Positions 16,421 through 25,361 of a stretch of 64,000 nt of DNA are shown here, piece after piece. Each line of letters begins with the position of its first letter. Position 1 is the first letter of the stretch. The notes under the pieces were generated by a model. It was given only the letters and a program-made list of their open reading frames with translations. It was not told the DNA's origin and ran no database searches. The position numbers and the translations under genes were made by a program. The DNA is taken from assembly GCA_024234165.1 (NCBI GenBank), contig JACKOP010000002.1, positions 124,001 to 188,000 of the forward strand, read 5' to 3'. Source of the DNA: Pseudomonadales bacterium (GTDB taxonomy: Bacteria > Pseudomonadota > Gammaproteobacteria > Pseudomonadales > UBA5518).

Positions 16421-17341
16421 TCAGGCAAGTGTCCAGGAATGTTCGAGGCCCTTGATCATGGCAGCCACTGCCTCGTTCATCGGGCAGGCCACACCGAGTT
16501 CACGTCCGAGCTTCGCGATCCCGGCATTCAGCGCCTCGATCTCGGTTTTGCGATGTGCCTCGACGTCCTGCAGCATGCTCGGCTTGTGGTTGTAGGCGAC
16601 CTCGCGTCCGTGATCGATCATCTTCTCCGGATCATCGTCGAGCGTGATTCCGAGTGCACGTGCAACCGCCACGCCCTCGGCAACCAGCACGGACATCAGT
16701 GCACGTACCTCCGGCTGATCGCAGGCGACACCGTGTGGCAGACGCGTCAGAGCACCCATCGCGTTCGACGCCGAGTTGAAGATCAGTTTGGTCCATTGCG
16801 CGCCGCGTGCGTCTTCCATCGCGATCACGTCCATGCCCGAGCGCGTGCAGGCGTCGGCCAGGCGCCGGACCTCGTCCATGCTGGCTGGCCTTGGTGCAAA
16901 CGGTCCGATCCAGGTACTGCCGCCGGTATCCTGGTTGCAGACACCGGGAGCAGTGATGTGGCCCGCCGGAAACGTGGTGCCCAGGATCACCCGTGGCACG
17001 TACTCGGCGATTATTTCTTCGTTACCGACACCATTCTGCACCGAGCAGACCGCGGCGTTGGCGAACACGTTCGCCGTGGCTTCGATCGCGGAGCGCGTGT
17101 GCGTGCTCTTTGCTGCAACGATGCCGAAGTCGCACGGCGGTATCTCGCTGGCGTTGCTGCGCGCGTTGACACGCGCCACGAAATCGCTTCTGCCGGTCAA
17201 GCGCAGCCCTTTCGCATTGATCGCGTCGACATGTGCCTGGTAAGGGTCGTAGGCCCAGACCTCGACATCCTCCAGCCGTCCAAGATGGGCTGCGAACAGA
17301 CTCCCGATGGCGCCACAGCCAACGATGCAGATCTTCATCAT
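16421..17341 (-). CDS. Ketopantoate-reductase-family (ApbA/PanE) oxidoreductase, copy 1
   Basis: This 306-aa NAD(P)-dependent reductase opens with the Rossmann motif CIVGCGAIGSLFAAHLG. Further on are the family's QNGVGNEE block and a conserved Lys in TKLIFNSASNAMGALT (known in PanE to assist hydride transfer). A second Lys (AAKSTHT) matches the other active-site position. PanE reduces 2-dehydropantoate, but catabolic clusters often contain paralogues that reduce other 2-oxo acids. A neighbouring second copy and no pan genes point to a catabolic role. An AGGAGAAC site precedes two tandem ATGs (17341 and 17338). The M24 gene follows 22 bp downstream, so they are probably co-transcribed. Confidence 0.85.
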   Translation of the reverse strand: MMKICIVGCGAIGSLFAAHLGRLEDVEVWAYDPYQAHVDAINAKGLRLTGRSDFVARVNARSNASEIPPCDFGIVAAKSTHTRSAIEATANVFANAAVCSVQNGVGNEEIIAEYVPRVILGTTFPAGHITAPGVCNQDTGGSTWIGPFAPRPASMDEVRRLADACTRSGMDVIAMEDARGAQWTKLIFNSASNAMGALTRLPHGVACDQPEVRALMSVLVAEGVAVARALGITLDDDPEKMIDHGREVAYNHKPSMLQDVEAHRKTEIEALNAGIAKLGRELGVACPMNEAVAAMIKGLEHSWTLA

Positions 17342-17376
17342 GTTCTCCTTTTCGTGTTGCGTTGACGCATGCGGTA

Positions 17377-18348
17377 TCAGTGTGCGGGAGCGCGCGGCCG
17401 CTGCCAGCTGCTCTCCAGCGCCTTCACCAGACGGTAGAGAGTTTCGTGATGGGGAGCCGCAATTCCTGCCTTCTTCGCCTCACGCACGATCGCTCCGGTA
17501 ATCCAGTCGACCTCGGTGAGACGGCGGTTGCGCACATCGTCGAGCATCGAGGTCACATGCCCGTATTCCTCGTTGCCGGTCTGTCCGTGGCTGACCGCCC
17601 TCACGTTCATTTCCCAGGGATCGTCCGCAAGACTCACACCACGAGCAGCCGCGATGCACCGGCCTTCGTCCATCATCGCGTAGACCAGATGGCCAAGATC
17701 GGCAAGCTGCTCACGCGCGGCGAAAGAGCGAACGTGCGGCAGATCCGCCAGCGCCGAGATGCTGTTCACCGCCGAGTTGAAGATCAGCTTCGACCACTGG
17801 TGAGGCAGCAGATCTTCGTAGGCTTCCGCCTTCAGCCCGGACCGAACGATCAGTGCTTCGACCTCGCGCACAAATGCGTAGTCGGGACCATGCTCCGCCC
17901 ACGGGCCAAGCCAGGTCGCGGTATCGAGTTCGTATTCCACGTGGGTGTCGGAATGGCGCACGCCGCTCATGAAGGTCACACCGGAAATCAGCGGCCACTC
18001 ACCGAACCGGTGCACCACCTCCTCGCAGCCCAGGCCGTTCTGCACGAGCAGGATGCTCGCTCGCGGAAAGTGCCCTTGCAGCACCCGCGCGCTTTCTTCG
18101 ACTGCGGTAGCCTTGGTCGCCAGGATGATCAGATCCACATCGCCGAGCTCAGCCGGATCGATGCTCGCACGCACGCGTGCGTGCAGATCCGACTTGCCGC
18201 TCACCCGCAACCCATGTTCGTTCAGATCGCGTGCATGTGCCTCGCGGCGTGTGAGTACCGTCGTCTCGATGCACGCACCCAGGTGACCGGCGAACAGGCT
18301 GCCGATCGCGCCTGCGCCGACGATGCATACCTTGCGAATCTGCTGCAT
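17377..18348 (-). CDS. Ketopantoate-reductase-family (ApbA/PanE) oxidoreductase, copy 2
   Basis: This 323-aa protein is homologous to its downstream neighbour: CIVGAGAIGSLFAGHLG at residues 8-24, QNGLGCEE in the middle, and WSKLIFNSAVNSISAL with the conserved Lys. The copies differ enough across the full length to suggest an old duplication with specialised substrates. A 35-bp gap separates it from copy 1 and both read in the same direction, with the M24 gene behind them. It is first in this minus-strand group and starts about 134 bp from the end of the AraC gene. The physiological substrate is probably a 2-oxo acid from the surrounding pathway, which is inference. Confidence 0.85.
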   Translation of the reverse strand: MQQIRKVCIVGAGAIGSLFAGHLGACIETTVLTRREAHARDLNEHGLRVSGKSDLHARVRASIDPAELGDVDLIILATKATAVEESARVLQGHFPRASILLVQNGLGCEEVVHRFGEWPLISGVTFMSGVRHSDTHVEYELDTATWLGPWAEHGPDYAFVREVEALIVRSGLKAEAYEDLLPHQWSKLIFNSAVNSISALADLPHVRSFAAREQLADLGHLVYAMMDEGRCIAAARGVSLADDPWEMNVRAVSHGQTGNEEYGHVTSMLDDVRNRRLTEVDWITGAIVREAKKAGIAAPHHETLYRLVKALESSWQRPRAPAH

Positions 18349-18449
18349 GCGCTTCTGCCCCGATTATTTTCATGCTTGCGTCAGGCACGGGAGCTTATGG
18401 CAGCCGCGCTCCGACTGTCTTGATCGAAACTGCATAACAGCTTGACCTT

Positions 18450-18472
18450 CCGCGCAGGCACCGCAAGCGCGG
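18450..18472 (-). terminator. Weak hairpin after the AraC gene
   Basis: CCGCGC and GCGCGG (6 bp) flank an 11-base loop just beyond the stop of the minus-strand AraC gene, in the spacer before the second ketopantoate-reductase copy. There is no clear U-tract. The rest of this 134-bp spacer shows no motif that I can support. Confidence 0.25.
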
Positions 18473-18482
18473 CGTCCCGGCT

Positions 18483-19424
18483 TCATTCTTCCGCTGCGCG
18501 TCGTACCTCGGCGTCCTGACGCAGTTTCAGTGGCGACACGGCGAAGCGTTTCCGGAACGATCGGCTGAAATGCGCCGGATCATTGAAGCCGCGCCCGAAT
18601 GCGATTTCGCTGACCCGCATATGACGCAGCTGCGGATCGAGCAGATCATCACGCGCCGCACGCAACCTGCGCTCCCACAACCACTTGCTTACCGAAATTC
18701 CAGCCTGAAAGAACAAGCTGTGCAGGTAGCGCATCGAGATTCCGTTCGCCTTCGCGATCTTCTCCGGCGACATCTCGGCATCCATGAAGTTTGCTTCCAT
18801 GAATTCGAGGATGCGCCGAAACAGCGCCGACTGTCGCGAATGCTTCCTTTCGTACTCCACGTCGGTTTCCGAACGCAGCATCGCTGCTGTCAGTTCCAGC
18901 AGGTTTTCCGCCAGCGCATACTGTTCCGGCAACTTGAACTCGCCCGCGTCCAGTGCTGCCGAACGCAACATGGCACAAACCACCGTGACCAATCCGCCGG
19001 GTGGCATCAGGCGCGGCCGATACTCCCGGCTCTTCATGTGCCCGAGCACGCGTTCGCGAAACAGCGCGGCCGGGAAATGCAGTATCAGGCGGTGACTCTG
19101 CTGGGTATGGATGATGCTGTACGGCTCCCCGGCCGACATCATCACGAGACTGCCCGGACACTGGGTAAACTCGATATTGCCCTGCTTGATCAGCACGGTC
19201 CCCTGCAACTGGGTGGCGAGCAGGTAATCATCGGTACGATCTTCGCTGATGTCTTCGACGCGACGATGAATCACGATCGGGTCGATCGTGATCTCGAAAA
19301 GTTCGAGATTGGCGAGACGCAGATCGCGGCAACTGAAACGCTGGATCGGACGACCCCGCATTTCGGTACCGACGGTGATGTGCGCATCGCGCACGGATTC
19401 CTGCAGCGAATTGTTCTCGATCAT
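18483..19424 (-). CDS. AraC-family transcriptional regulator at the island's divergence point
   Basis: This 313-aa protein has an N-terminal cupin-like sensing domain (about 30-190) and a C-terminal AraC/XylS domain. Two helix-turn-helix units are visible: MSPEKIAKANGISMRYLHSL and VSEIAFGRGFNDPAHFSRSF, followed by the typical end RFAVSPLKLR. The N-terminal half resembles the AraC_binding_2 (OxyR/FeaR-like) type. The ATG at 19424 (MIENNSLQES) is preferred; the open frame extends to 19532 without family similarity. It lies between the left arm (minus strand) and the right arm (plus strand) of the catabolic island, so it is the obvious candidate activator of both. The effector is unknown. Confidence 0.88.
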   Translation of the reverse strand: MIENNSLQESVRDAHITVGTEMRGRPIQRFSCRDLRLANLELFEITIDPIVIHRRVEDISEDRTDDYLLATQLQGTVLIKQGNIEFTQCPGSLVMMSAGEPYSIIHTQQSHRLILHFPAALFRERVLGHMKSREYRPRLMPPGGLVTVVCAMLRSAALDAGEFKLPEQYALAENLLELTAAMLRSETDVEYERKHSRQSALFRRILEFMEANFMDAEMSPEKIAKANGISMRYLHSLFFQAGISVSKWLWERRLRAARDDLLDPQLRHMRVSEIAFGRGFNDPAHFSRSFRKRFAVSPLKLRQDAEVRRAAEE

Positions 19425-19665
19425 GATCGCAGCCCGTCCACGTTCACTCGCGCTGCTCTCCCTCAACCCGGTTGATGGATAAAGGTCATCACCAAGGCAC
19501 CCGGTATTGCGGCAGTATCGATGGGGTTGCACGCGCAGTCAATGAATGAGGCATCAGGAGGCAAGACCGGGCAGCTGTATCGACACTATGCTGGTTGCGA
19601 GTCGTTTGCGTCGATGCAAGAAGCGTTTACGATACGGTAAAACAGAACAAGCAGAGGAATCCGCC

Positions 19666-20571
19666 ATGAAGCTCGCCACATTCAGGATCAAGGCTACCGG
19701 CAAACAGACGGTCGGTGCGTTCGACGGCAGCAGTTATCGCGACGTCGTCGCACTCAGCCAGGGCAGCGTACCGAACTCGATGATCGAGGTGCTGGAAAAA
19801 GACCTCGTCGGCACGATCCGCAGCGTACTCGAGGGCGCTGCCAGCGGCGCACATGCTTATCCGCCCGATGCCGTCCAGCTGCTTTCCCCCGTGCCGCGTC
19901 CAGGCAAGATCATCCACACTTCCTGCAACTTCCGTTCGCACCTCGACGAACTGACCACCTGGGAAGCGCCCGAGTGGCAGGATCACGACTGGAACCAGTT
20001 CCACTACGAGCATCCGACCGGGTTCCTCGAAGCGCCTTCGTGTGTGGTCGGCAGTGGCGAAGGCGTCAGCCCACCGCCGTTCACGCGACAGCTCGATTAC
20101 GAGATCGAGGTCGGAATCATCATCGGCAAGAAGGCGTTGCGTGTACGCGTCGAGGACGCGCTCGACTACGTCGCCGGTCTGACGATCTTCAACGACCTGT
20201 CGGCACGTGACATCCAGGCTCGCGAGCACGCCAACAACGTGATCCTGATGGGCAAGAGCTTCGACGGATCCTGCCCGCTCGGTCCCTGGCTGGTCACGCT
20301 GGACGAGATAAAGGATGTGAACCACCTCGACATGAAGCTGTATCTGAACGGTGAGCTGCGCCAGGATTCCGGCACGCAGAACATGCACTACAAGATCGCA
20401 GAACTCGTCTCCTGGTGGTCGAACATGACGCTGGAACCCGGCGATGTGATCACCACCGGCAGCCCTCCCGGCGTGATCTCCGGAATGAAGGTTCGCAACT
20501 GGCTGAAGGCTGGCGACCGGATCGAGGCACATGTGCAGTCCCTCGGCTGCCTCGTCACGCCGATCGTCTGA
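19666..20571 (+). CDS. Fumarylacetoacetate hydrolase (FAH)-family enzyme
   Basis: This 301-aa member of the FAH superfamily carries the divalent-metal ligands in the expected pattern: Glu146 and Glu148 in DYEIEVG and Asp177 in FNDLSARD. The closing TGSPPGV block is also typical. Such enzymes cleave C-C bonds of acylpyruvates, hydrate, or decarboxylate and isomerise ring-cleavage products. The ATG at 19666 follows a GAGGAA site and suits the family's N-terminus (MKLATFRIK). It opens the right arm of the catabolic island, 19 bp ahead of an M20 hydrolase gene. A near-palindrome, GTTTAC-N6-GTAAAAC (19625-19643), lies 23 bp upstream of the start and could be a regulator site. Confidence 0.88.
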   Translation: MKLATFRIKATGKQTVGAFDGSSYRDVVALSQGSVPNSMIEVLEKDLVGTIRSVLEGAASGAHAYPPDAVQLLSPVPRPGKIIHTSCNFRSHLDELTTWEAPEWQDHDWNQFHYEHPTGFLEAPSCVVGSGEGVSPPPFTRQLDYEIEVGIIIGKKALRVRVEDALDYVAGLTIFNDLSARDIQAREHANNVILMGKSFDGSCPLGPWLVTLDEIKDVNHLDMKLYLNGELRQDSGTQNMHYKIAELVSWWSNMTLEPGDVITTGSPPGVISGMKVRNWLKAGDRIEAHVQSLGCLVTPIV

Positions 20572-20590
20572 ACACGTCCACAGGAGAACA

Positions 20591-21865
20591 ATGAACATGT
20601 CGAAACCGGACGCACAACTCGTCGACCAGGCCATCCAGAACATCGACCGCGACCGTCTGGTCAAGCTGGTGATGCAACTGGTGGACATTCCGAGTCCTAC
20701 CGGATTCGAAGGCGATATGGCGCGCGCCTATCACGAGGTGCTGCGTCAGTCGGGCTTCGATGCCACGCTGCAGCCGATAGGTGATGCCCGCTATAACGCC
20801 GTCGGACGTCTGCAGGGTACAGGCAACGGCAAGTCGCTGATGTTCAACGGCCATATGGACACCTCCTTCGGGCCCGAGCAGGCACACCGCGGCATCGGTT
20901 ACCAGTGCAAGGGCACGCTGGTGGATAACGAATGGATCTACGGCATGGGCTCCTTCAATATGAAGAGTGCCCTCGCCACCTACGTGGTAGCCGTGGAAGC
21001 GATCCGCGCCGCCGGCATCCGACTTGGCGGTGACGTCGTCATTGCCGGGGTGGCCGGCGAAATCGAGAAGTCTCCGGTGAACGACCACGACGGTCCGCAG
21101 TTCCAGGGCTACGGCGTCGGCACCAAGTATGCGATCACGCATGGTGCGATCGCCGACTTCTGCGTCCTCGGGGAGCCGACCAACATGATGCTGATTCCGC
21201 GTCACTGCGGCAGCACGTGGGTGAAGATCACCGTTCCAGGACACCTGATCCATACCGCATGGTCGGAGGTGGAGCGCAACGCGATCAACCGCGCTCGCAA
21301 GGTACTCGACGCGATCCACGACTGGATACCGGAGTATCGCAGGCGCAACAGCCTTGGCGAATTCAGTCCGCGCGTGAATACCGCGGCAATCGAGGGCGGC
21401 TGGAGCTGGCGTGGCGCGCGCACGCCTGACAACTGCGTGATCTACATGGACGTGCGTACGCTCCCGGATGCGCTGCCACTGCAAGCCTACAACGAGGTGC
21501 GCGAACTGGTTGCCAAGGTCGTTGCCGAGTACCCGTATCTCGAAGGCACACGCGTCGAACCGTACATGACGGTACCCGGAACATCGATCCCGGACGATCA
21601 CGAATTCGTGCAGCACATCGTGCGCGCGCATACCGACCAACTGGGCAATGCGCCGCAATTCGGCGTCGAGACCTGGATGAGCGATGCCGCACACATGAAC
21701 CGTTACGGCATACCGACGATCAACTACGGTTCGGCGGGGCGCATTCGCACGGGTGGCGCCGGCTTCTCGACGCACCAGGGTGAAGCGGTACATATCGGCG
21801 ACATGCTCGACATCATCCGGGTGTACATCCAGCTGATCCTGCAGATCTGCGGTACGGCAGGTTAA
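20591..21865 (+). CDS. M20-family metallohydrolase (ArgE/DapE-like)
   Basis: This 424-aa protein resembles acetylornithine deacetylase/succinyl-diaminopimelate desuccinylase. The metal-site strand MFNGHMDT contributes His88 and Asp90, and LGEPTN supplies the usual acidic ligand region. An insert dimerisation domain with PGHLIHTAW lies at about 205-330. Family members remove acyl groups from amino nitrogen or hydrolyse N-carbamoyl and amide bonds. A GGAGAAC site fits the ATG at 20591; a second ATG at 20597 is possible. It follows the FAH gene by 19 bp. In this setting it probably hydrolyses an amide formed after ring opening (inference). Confidence 0.88.
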   Translation: MNMSKPDAQLVDQAIQNIDRDRLVKLVMQLVDIPSPTGFEGDMARAYHEVLRQSGFDATLQPIGDARYNAVGRLQGTGNGKSLMFNGHMDTSFGPEQAHRGIGYQCKGTLVDNEWIYGMGSFNMKSALATYVVAVEAIRAAGIRLGGDVVIAGVAGEIEKSPVNDHDGPQFQGYGVGTKYAITHGAIADFCVLGEPTNMMLIPRHCGSTWVKITVPGHLIHTAWSEVERNAINRARKVLDAIHDWIPEYRRRNSLGEFSPRVNTAAIEGGWSWRGARTPDNCVIYMDVRTLPDALPLQAYNEVRELVAKVVAEYPYLEGTRVEPYMTVPGTSIPDDHEFVQHIVRAHTDQLGNAPQFGVETWMSDAAHMNRYGIPTINYGSAGRIRTGGAGFSTHQGEAVHIGDMLDIIRVYIQLILQICGTAG

Positions 21866-21914
21866 GAGGGCACGCGACAACGACATAATACGACGGGGAA
21901 CGGAGGCTGCGATC

Positions 21915-22790
21915 ATGAAGCGTCCTCACGAGCGCGTCGACTTCTCGGCGATCACGCAGCGGCCGCGCTGGACCCTTCCCGACGGCAAGAGGATCGCTGT
22001 CTATACGGTCGTCAACGTCGAGGAATGGGATATCGACAAACCCGTTCCGCGCGAGTACGTGAGTTCACCAGCCGGGGTTACCACGGTACCCAATATCCCG
22101 AACTGGGCATGGCACGAGTACGGGATGCGGGTCGGGTTCTGGCGCCTGCTCGCGGCGCTGCAGACACGCAGCCTGCGTGCAAGCGCGGCGATCAACGCAC
22201 GGGTGTGCCTCGGGCCCGGCGAGCCGGTCGCACGTGCGATGCGAGACGCCGGGTGGGAATTCATGGGACACGGTTTCCATCAGACTGCCCTGCATGTGGT
22301 GGCAGACCAGCGCATGAATATCCGTGATTCGTTCAAGGTGTTGCACGATTACACCGGCGTTCCACCACGGGGCTGGCTTGGTCCGGGCCTGCAGGAGACG
22401 CTGGATACGCTCGATTACCTCGCGGAAGTCGGATTCCGCTACGTCACCGACTGGCCGATGGACGAGCAGCCGGTCTCGCTGCGCACCACTTCGCACCCGA
22501 TCGTCGCGATGCCGTACACGCTCGAACTGAGCGACCTGCCGATGATGGTCGTGCACCAGCATGAATCACGCGTTTGGCTGCAACGCGTGACCGAGCAGTT
22601 CGATCGCCTCTACCAGGAGGGCGTGCAGCAGCCACGCGTGATGTCGATGAGCGTTCACCCGTTCATCATGGGCGTGCCACACCGGATCGGCTATTTCGAG
22701 GCCGCGCTTGACCACATGCGTGCGCATGAGGACGTATGGTTCGCAACGGCAGGCGAAATCTACGACTGGTTCATGCAGAGCGGTGGCTGA
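21915..22790 (+). CDS. CE4 polysaccharide-deacetylase-family protein, allantoinase/cyclic-imidase-like
   Basis: This 291-aa NodB-fold protein starts with DGKRIAVYTVVNVEEWDID, where the usual TFDDG metal strand is replaced. That variation is seen in the branch containing PuuE allantoinase and cyclic imide hydrolases rather than true polysaccharide enzymes. A His-rich metal-binding segment GHGFHQT is present, and the C-terminal block FATAGEIYDWF is typical of this branch. There is no signal peptide, so a cytoplasmic small-molecule substrate is likely. It lies 49 bp after the M20 gene and 154 bp before the DRE-TIM gene. Within the island a role in opening a cyclic amide or imide is attractive, but it is inference. 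Confidence 0.8.
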   Translation: MKRPHERVDFSAITQRPRWTLPDGKRIAVYTVVNVEEWDIDKPVPREYVSSPAGVTTVPNIPNWAWHEYGMRVGFWRLLAALQTRSLRASAAINARVCLGPGEPVARAMRDAGWEFMGHGFHQTALHVVADQRMNIRDSFKVLHDYTGVPPRGWLGPGLQETLDTLDYLAEVGFRYVTDWPMDEQPVSLRTTSHPIVAMPYTLELSDLPMMVVHQHESRVWLQRVTEQFDRLYQEGVQQPRVMSMSVHPFIMGVPHRIGYFEAALDHMRAHEDVWFATAGEIYDWFMQSGG

Positions 22791-22944
22791 GAGGGAGGAC
22801 ATACGCTGCCTTGGCGGTCAACGAATCACACTCTGACAGACAAGACAGCAAACGGCTCGTTGCCTAGCATTCAAGTTGCCCGCGTCGTGCATGTCCAGCG
22901 GGTACCCGCAGCGAGTCGCAACACACTTACATAAAGGTGTCAGC

Positions 22945-24144
22945 ATGGTGGACACGATTTCTGCAGATCAGATCTGGACCAGTTCGCTGAATGCGATGGA
23001 CCGCGTACAGACCGGTTTCGATCGCAGCAAGACGATCCGCTTCTACGACACGACCTTGCGTGATGGCGAGCAGTCCGTCGGCGTATGTTTCAGCGCCGAG
23101 GAGAAGTTCGCAATCGCGTGCAAGATCGCCGAACTCGGCGTGAGCCGGATCGAATCGGGCTTCCCCCGGGTATCCGAGGAAGACACACAAGCCGTTGCAA
23201 AGATTCTCGCGGCCGGGCTCAAGTCGGAAATATGGGGATTCGCTCGCTGTGTGCAGGCCGATATCGACGCGCATATCGAACTCGGCACGCGCCATGCGCT
23301 GATCGAGATCTCGACCAGCGAACTGAAGATGCGTGCGTACGGATTCACGCGCGAAAAGGTACTCGAACGCATCAAGGCATCGGTCGCACACGCCAAGTCG
23401 AACGGGATCCAGAGCGTCAACTTCTTTGCCGTCGACAGCACACGCAGTGATCTCGGTTTCCTGCGCGAGTGCTATCTCACGGCGCTGGCTGCAGGTGCCG
23501 ACGAAATCACCGTGGTCGACACGATTGGGGCCTGTGCGCCGGAAGCAGCCGAATACCTGGTAGCCGAGGTGAAGTCCTGGATAGGCAAATCGATTCCACT
23601 GCATTGGCATGGGCACAATGACTTCGGCCTTGCGACTGCGGCAGCGATTGCAGCGGTGCGCGGTGGCGCGGACTGGATCCAGGGAACGATCAACGGCATG
23701 GGCGAACGCGCAGGCAACGCCGATATCTGTGAGGTTGCCCTGGCTCTGCGCTGTGTCTACAACGTACCGGTCGCGCTCGACCTGAGCAAGGCCCGCGAAG
23801 TTTCCCGTCTGGTGCAGCAGGCCGGCAACTACACGGTAGATGGATGGAAGCCCGTGGTCGGTGAATACCTCTACACCCGCGAAAGCGGTGCAGTGGCAGC
23901 CCAGTTCCATATTCCCGAGGCGATCGAACCCTACTCTGCCGACATCGTCGCCGCGCAGCGCAGGATCGTGCTCGGCAAGAAGAGTGGCCTGGCCAACATC
24001 AAGCTGAAACTCGAGGAATTGGGCATCGATGTGCCTGCAGAGCGGCATGCTGCAATCCTTGAACAGGTCAAGGCCAGAGCCTCGGCCGCAAAACGCCTGC
24101 TGAGCGACGAGGAGTTCCGCTCGATCGTTGCCAGCAGCAGGTGA
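22945..24144 (+). CDS. DRE-TIM metallolyase-family enzyme (homocitrate/isopropylmalate synthase-like)
   Basis: This 399-aa protein has the signature YDTTLRDGEQ (residues 34-43), which contains the DRE-TIM catalytic Arg39-Asp40. It also has the metal-binding HWHGHNDFGLA (about 217-227) and NGMGERAGNA. These define the Claisen-condensing/lyase family that includes NifV, LeuA and HMG-CoA lyase. It is shorter than LeuA and lacks the LeuA C-terminal allosteric domain, closer to the NifV/AksA size. No nif or leu genes are nearby, so a catabolic condensation or cleavage is likely. The ATG at 22945 is chosen because the upstream extension shows no similarity. It is followed 57 bp later by the LLM monooxygenase. 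Confidence 0.85.
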   Translation: MVDTISADQIWTSSLNAMDRVQTGFDRSKTIRFYDTTLRDGEQSVGVCFSAEEKFAIACKIAELGVSRIESGFPRVSEEDTQAVAKILAAGLKSEIWGFARCVQADIDAHIELGTRHALIEISTSELKMRAYGFTREKVLERIKASVAHAKSNGIQSVNFFAVDSTRSDLGFLRECYLTALAAGADEITVVDTIGACAPEAAEYLVAEVKSWIGKSIPLHWHGHNDFGLATAAAIAAVRGGADWIQGTINGMGERAGNADICEVALALRCVYNVPVALDLSKAREVSRLVQQAGNYTVDGWKPVVGEYLYTRESGAVAAQFHIPEAIEPYSADIVAAQRRIVLGKKSGLANIKLKLEELGIDVPAERHAAILEQVKARASAAKRLLSDEEFRSIVASSR

Positions 24145-24155
24145 TTTCCAGGCTT

Positions 24156-24171
24156 CGATCCAGACGGATCG
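24156..24171 (+). other. Short hairpin between two island genes
   Basis: CGATCC and GGATCG (6 bp) face each other across an AGAC loop 12 bases after the DRE-TIM gene stop. It may modulate readthrough or mRNA processing before the monooxygenase gene. There is no U-tract. Confidence 0.25.
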
Positions 24172-24201
24172 CGGCGTTCATGACAAGAAAGGAGAATTGA
24201 A

Positions 24202-25281
24202 ATGGGACAGGTAAACGTCGGAATCATCTTCAAGTCCTACGAGCCGATGAAGGCGATCCAGGCCTATGCGCGGCAAACCGAGGACTCGGGATTCAGCGGG
24301 GGCTTCTGGATTGCCGAAGCCTATCACTGGTTCCGCCAGTACGGCCTCGAGGCGCGTGGGTGCTTCGCGACCCTGGCTGCCGTTGCGCTGGCGACACGCA
24401 CGATCCCGGTCGGGCTCGGGATCACCTCGCCGTACATGCGTCACCCGACGATCCAGGCGTCGGAATGTGTCGGGATCGACGAACTCTCGAATGGCCGCTT
24501 CATCATGGGCATCGGAGTCGGCAAGGTCGGTATCGAGTACCTCGAATACGATACCGAGAAGCTGAAGCCGGTTCCGGTGCACCACGAGTCGCTGGAGATC
24601 ATGCGCCGGGTATTCAGCGGAAAGCAGTTCAGCTACAAGGGCGAACTGTTCGAATCGACGATGCCTGCCTATGACCGCAAGGGCGACGGACTGCGTACGG
24701 AGATTCCGATCTATGTCGGGGCGACCGGACCGTTCATGCAACAGCTCTCCGGGCGCGAGAGCGACGGTATGTTGCTTGCCGGACTGACTTCTCCCGCGTT
24801 CGTGAAATACGCGCGCGACAACATGCTGAAGGGTGCAGCGAAGGTCGGACGCACGCTGCCTGCCGATTTCCCGGTGGGTGGTGTAATTCTTGCCGCCTGC
24901 TCCAAGGATCGCGCCAAGGCCAAGGCGGCGACGCGCAGCTATACGGGCACGTATATCGTGAACAAGCTGCGCAATATCAAGAACGACGTCATTCTTGCCG
25001 GCTCTGGCCTTCCGGATTCGACCTGGGACCCGTTCCGCAAGGCAATCGCCGACGGCACCCAGGACAAGGTCGCACACCTCGTCACCGACGATATCCAGCG
25101 CCGTTTCACGGTCATTTCCGGCACCCCCGACGAGTGTCTGGAGATTACCCAGGAACTGGTCGACGCCGGACTCAACCTGCCACTGCTCGAAGTGGTCGGC
25201 GCCAGCGAGGAAGACAACCTGGAAACGATCCGCCTGTACGGCAAGGAAGTCATGCCGCGGCTGCGTCCGGCTGCAAGCTGA
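24202..25281 (+). CDS. LLM-class flavin-dependent oxidoreductase (luciferase-like monooxygenase)
   Basis: This 359-aa TIM-barrel protein belongs to the bacterial-luciferase/F420-dependent family. Its start VNVGIIFKSYEPMKAIQAYA matches the first barrel strand and helix. Other landmarks are GFWIAEAYHW and RTIPVGLGITSPYMRHP, and a later IYVGATGPFM block. These enzymes use reduced FMN (or F420) to oxygenate substrates, including C-N ring openings such as that of RutA; others are methylenetetrahydromethanopterin-reductase-like dehydrogenases. An AAAGGAGAATTGAA site precedes the ATG. It is the last gene of the right arm. No flavin reductase gene is adjacent, so the reduced cofactor must come from elsewhere. 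Confidence 0.88.
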   Translation: MGQVNVGIIFKSYEPMKAIQAYARQTEDSGFSGGFWIAEAYHWFRQYGLEARGCFATLAAVALATRTIPVGLGITSPYMRHPTIQASECVGIDELSNGRFIMGIGVGKVGIEYLEYDTEKLKPVPVHHESLEIMRRVFSGKQFSYKGELFESTMPAYDRKGDGLRTEIPIYVGATGPFMQQLSGRESDGMLLAGLTSPAFVKYARDNMLKGAAKVGRTLPADFPVGGVILAACSKDRAKAKAATRSYTGTYIVNKLRNIKNDVILAGSGLPDSTWDPFRKAIADGTQDKVAHLVTDDIQRRFTVISGTPDECLEITQELVDAGLNLPLLEVVGASEEDNLETIRLYGKEVMPRLRPAAS

Positions 25282-25293
25282 GGCTTGGGCCGC

Positions 25294-25346
25294 GATCAGG
25301 AACATGCCGCAGCGCCAGTCCGGATTCCGGCGGCATGTTCCCGATC
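25294..25346 (+). terminator. Long hairpin after the catabolic island
   Basis: A 17-bp stem with one mismatch (arms 25294-25310 and 25330-25346, containing GGAACATGCCGC and GCGGCATGTTCC) closes a 19-base loop, 13 bases after the monooxygenase stop. Only a weak T-rich stretch follows. It probably marks the 3' end of the right-arm transcript. Confidence 0.5.
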
Positions 25347-25361
25347 TTCACTGCAGGGATC

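Noticed and set aside
16421..18348. panE naming for the ketopantoate-reductase-family genes
   Set aside because: Two diverged copies lie in a catabolic operon with no other pantothenate genes; family membership does not prove the PanE reaction.
22945..24144. Nitrogen fixation homocitrate synthase (nifV)
   Set aside because: The family match is good, but there are no nif genes nearby and the neighbours are catabolic, so the specific name is unsupported.
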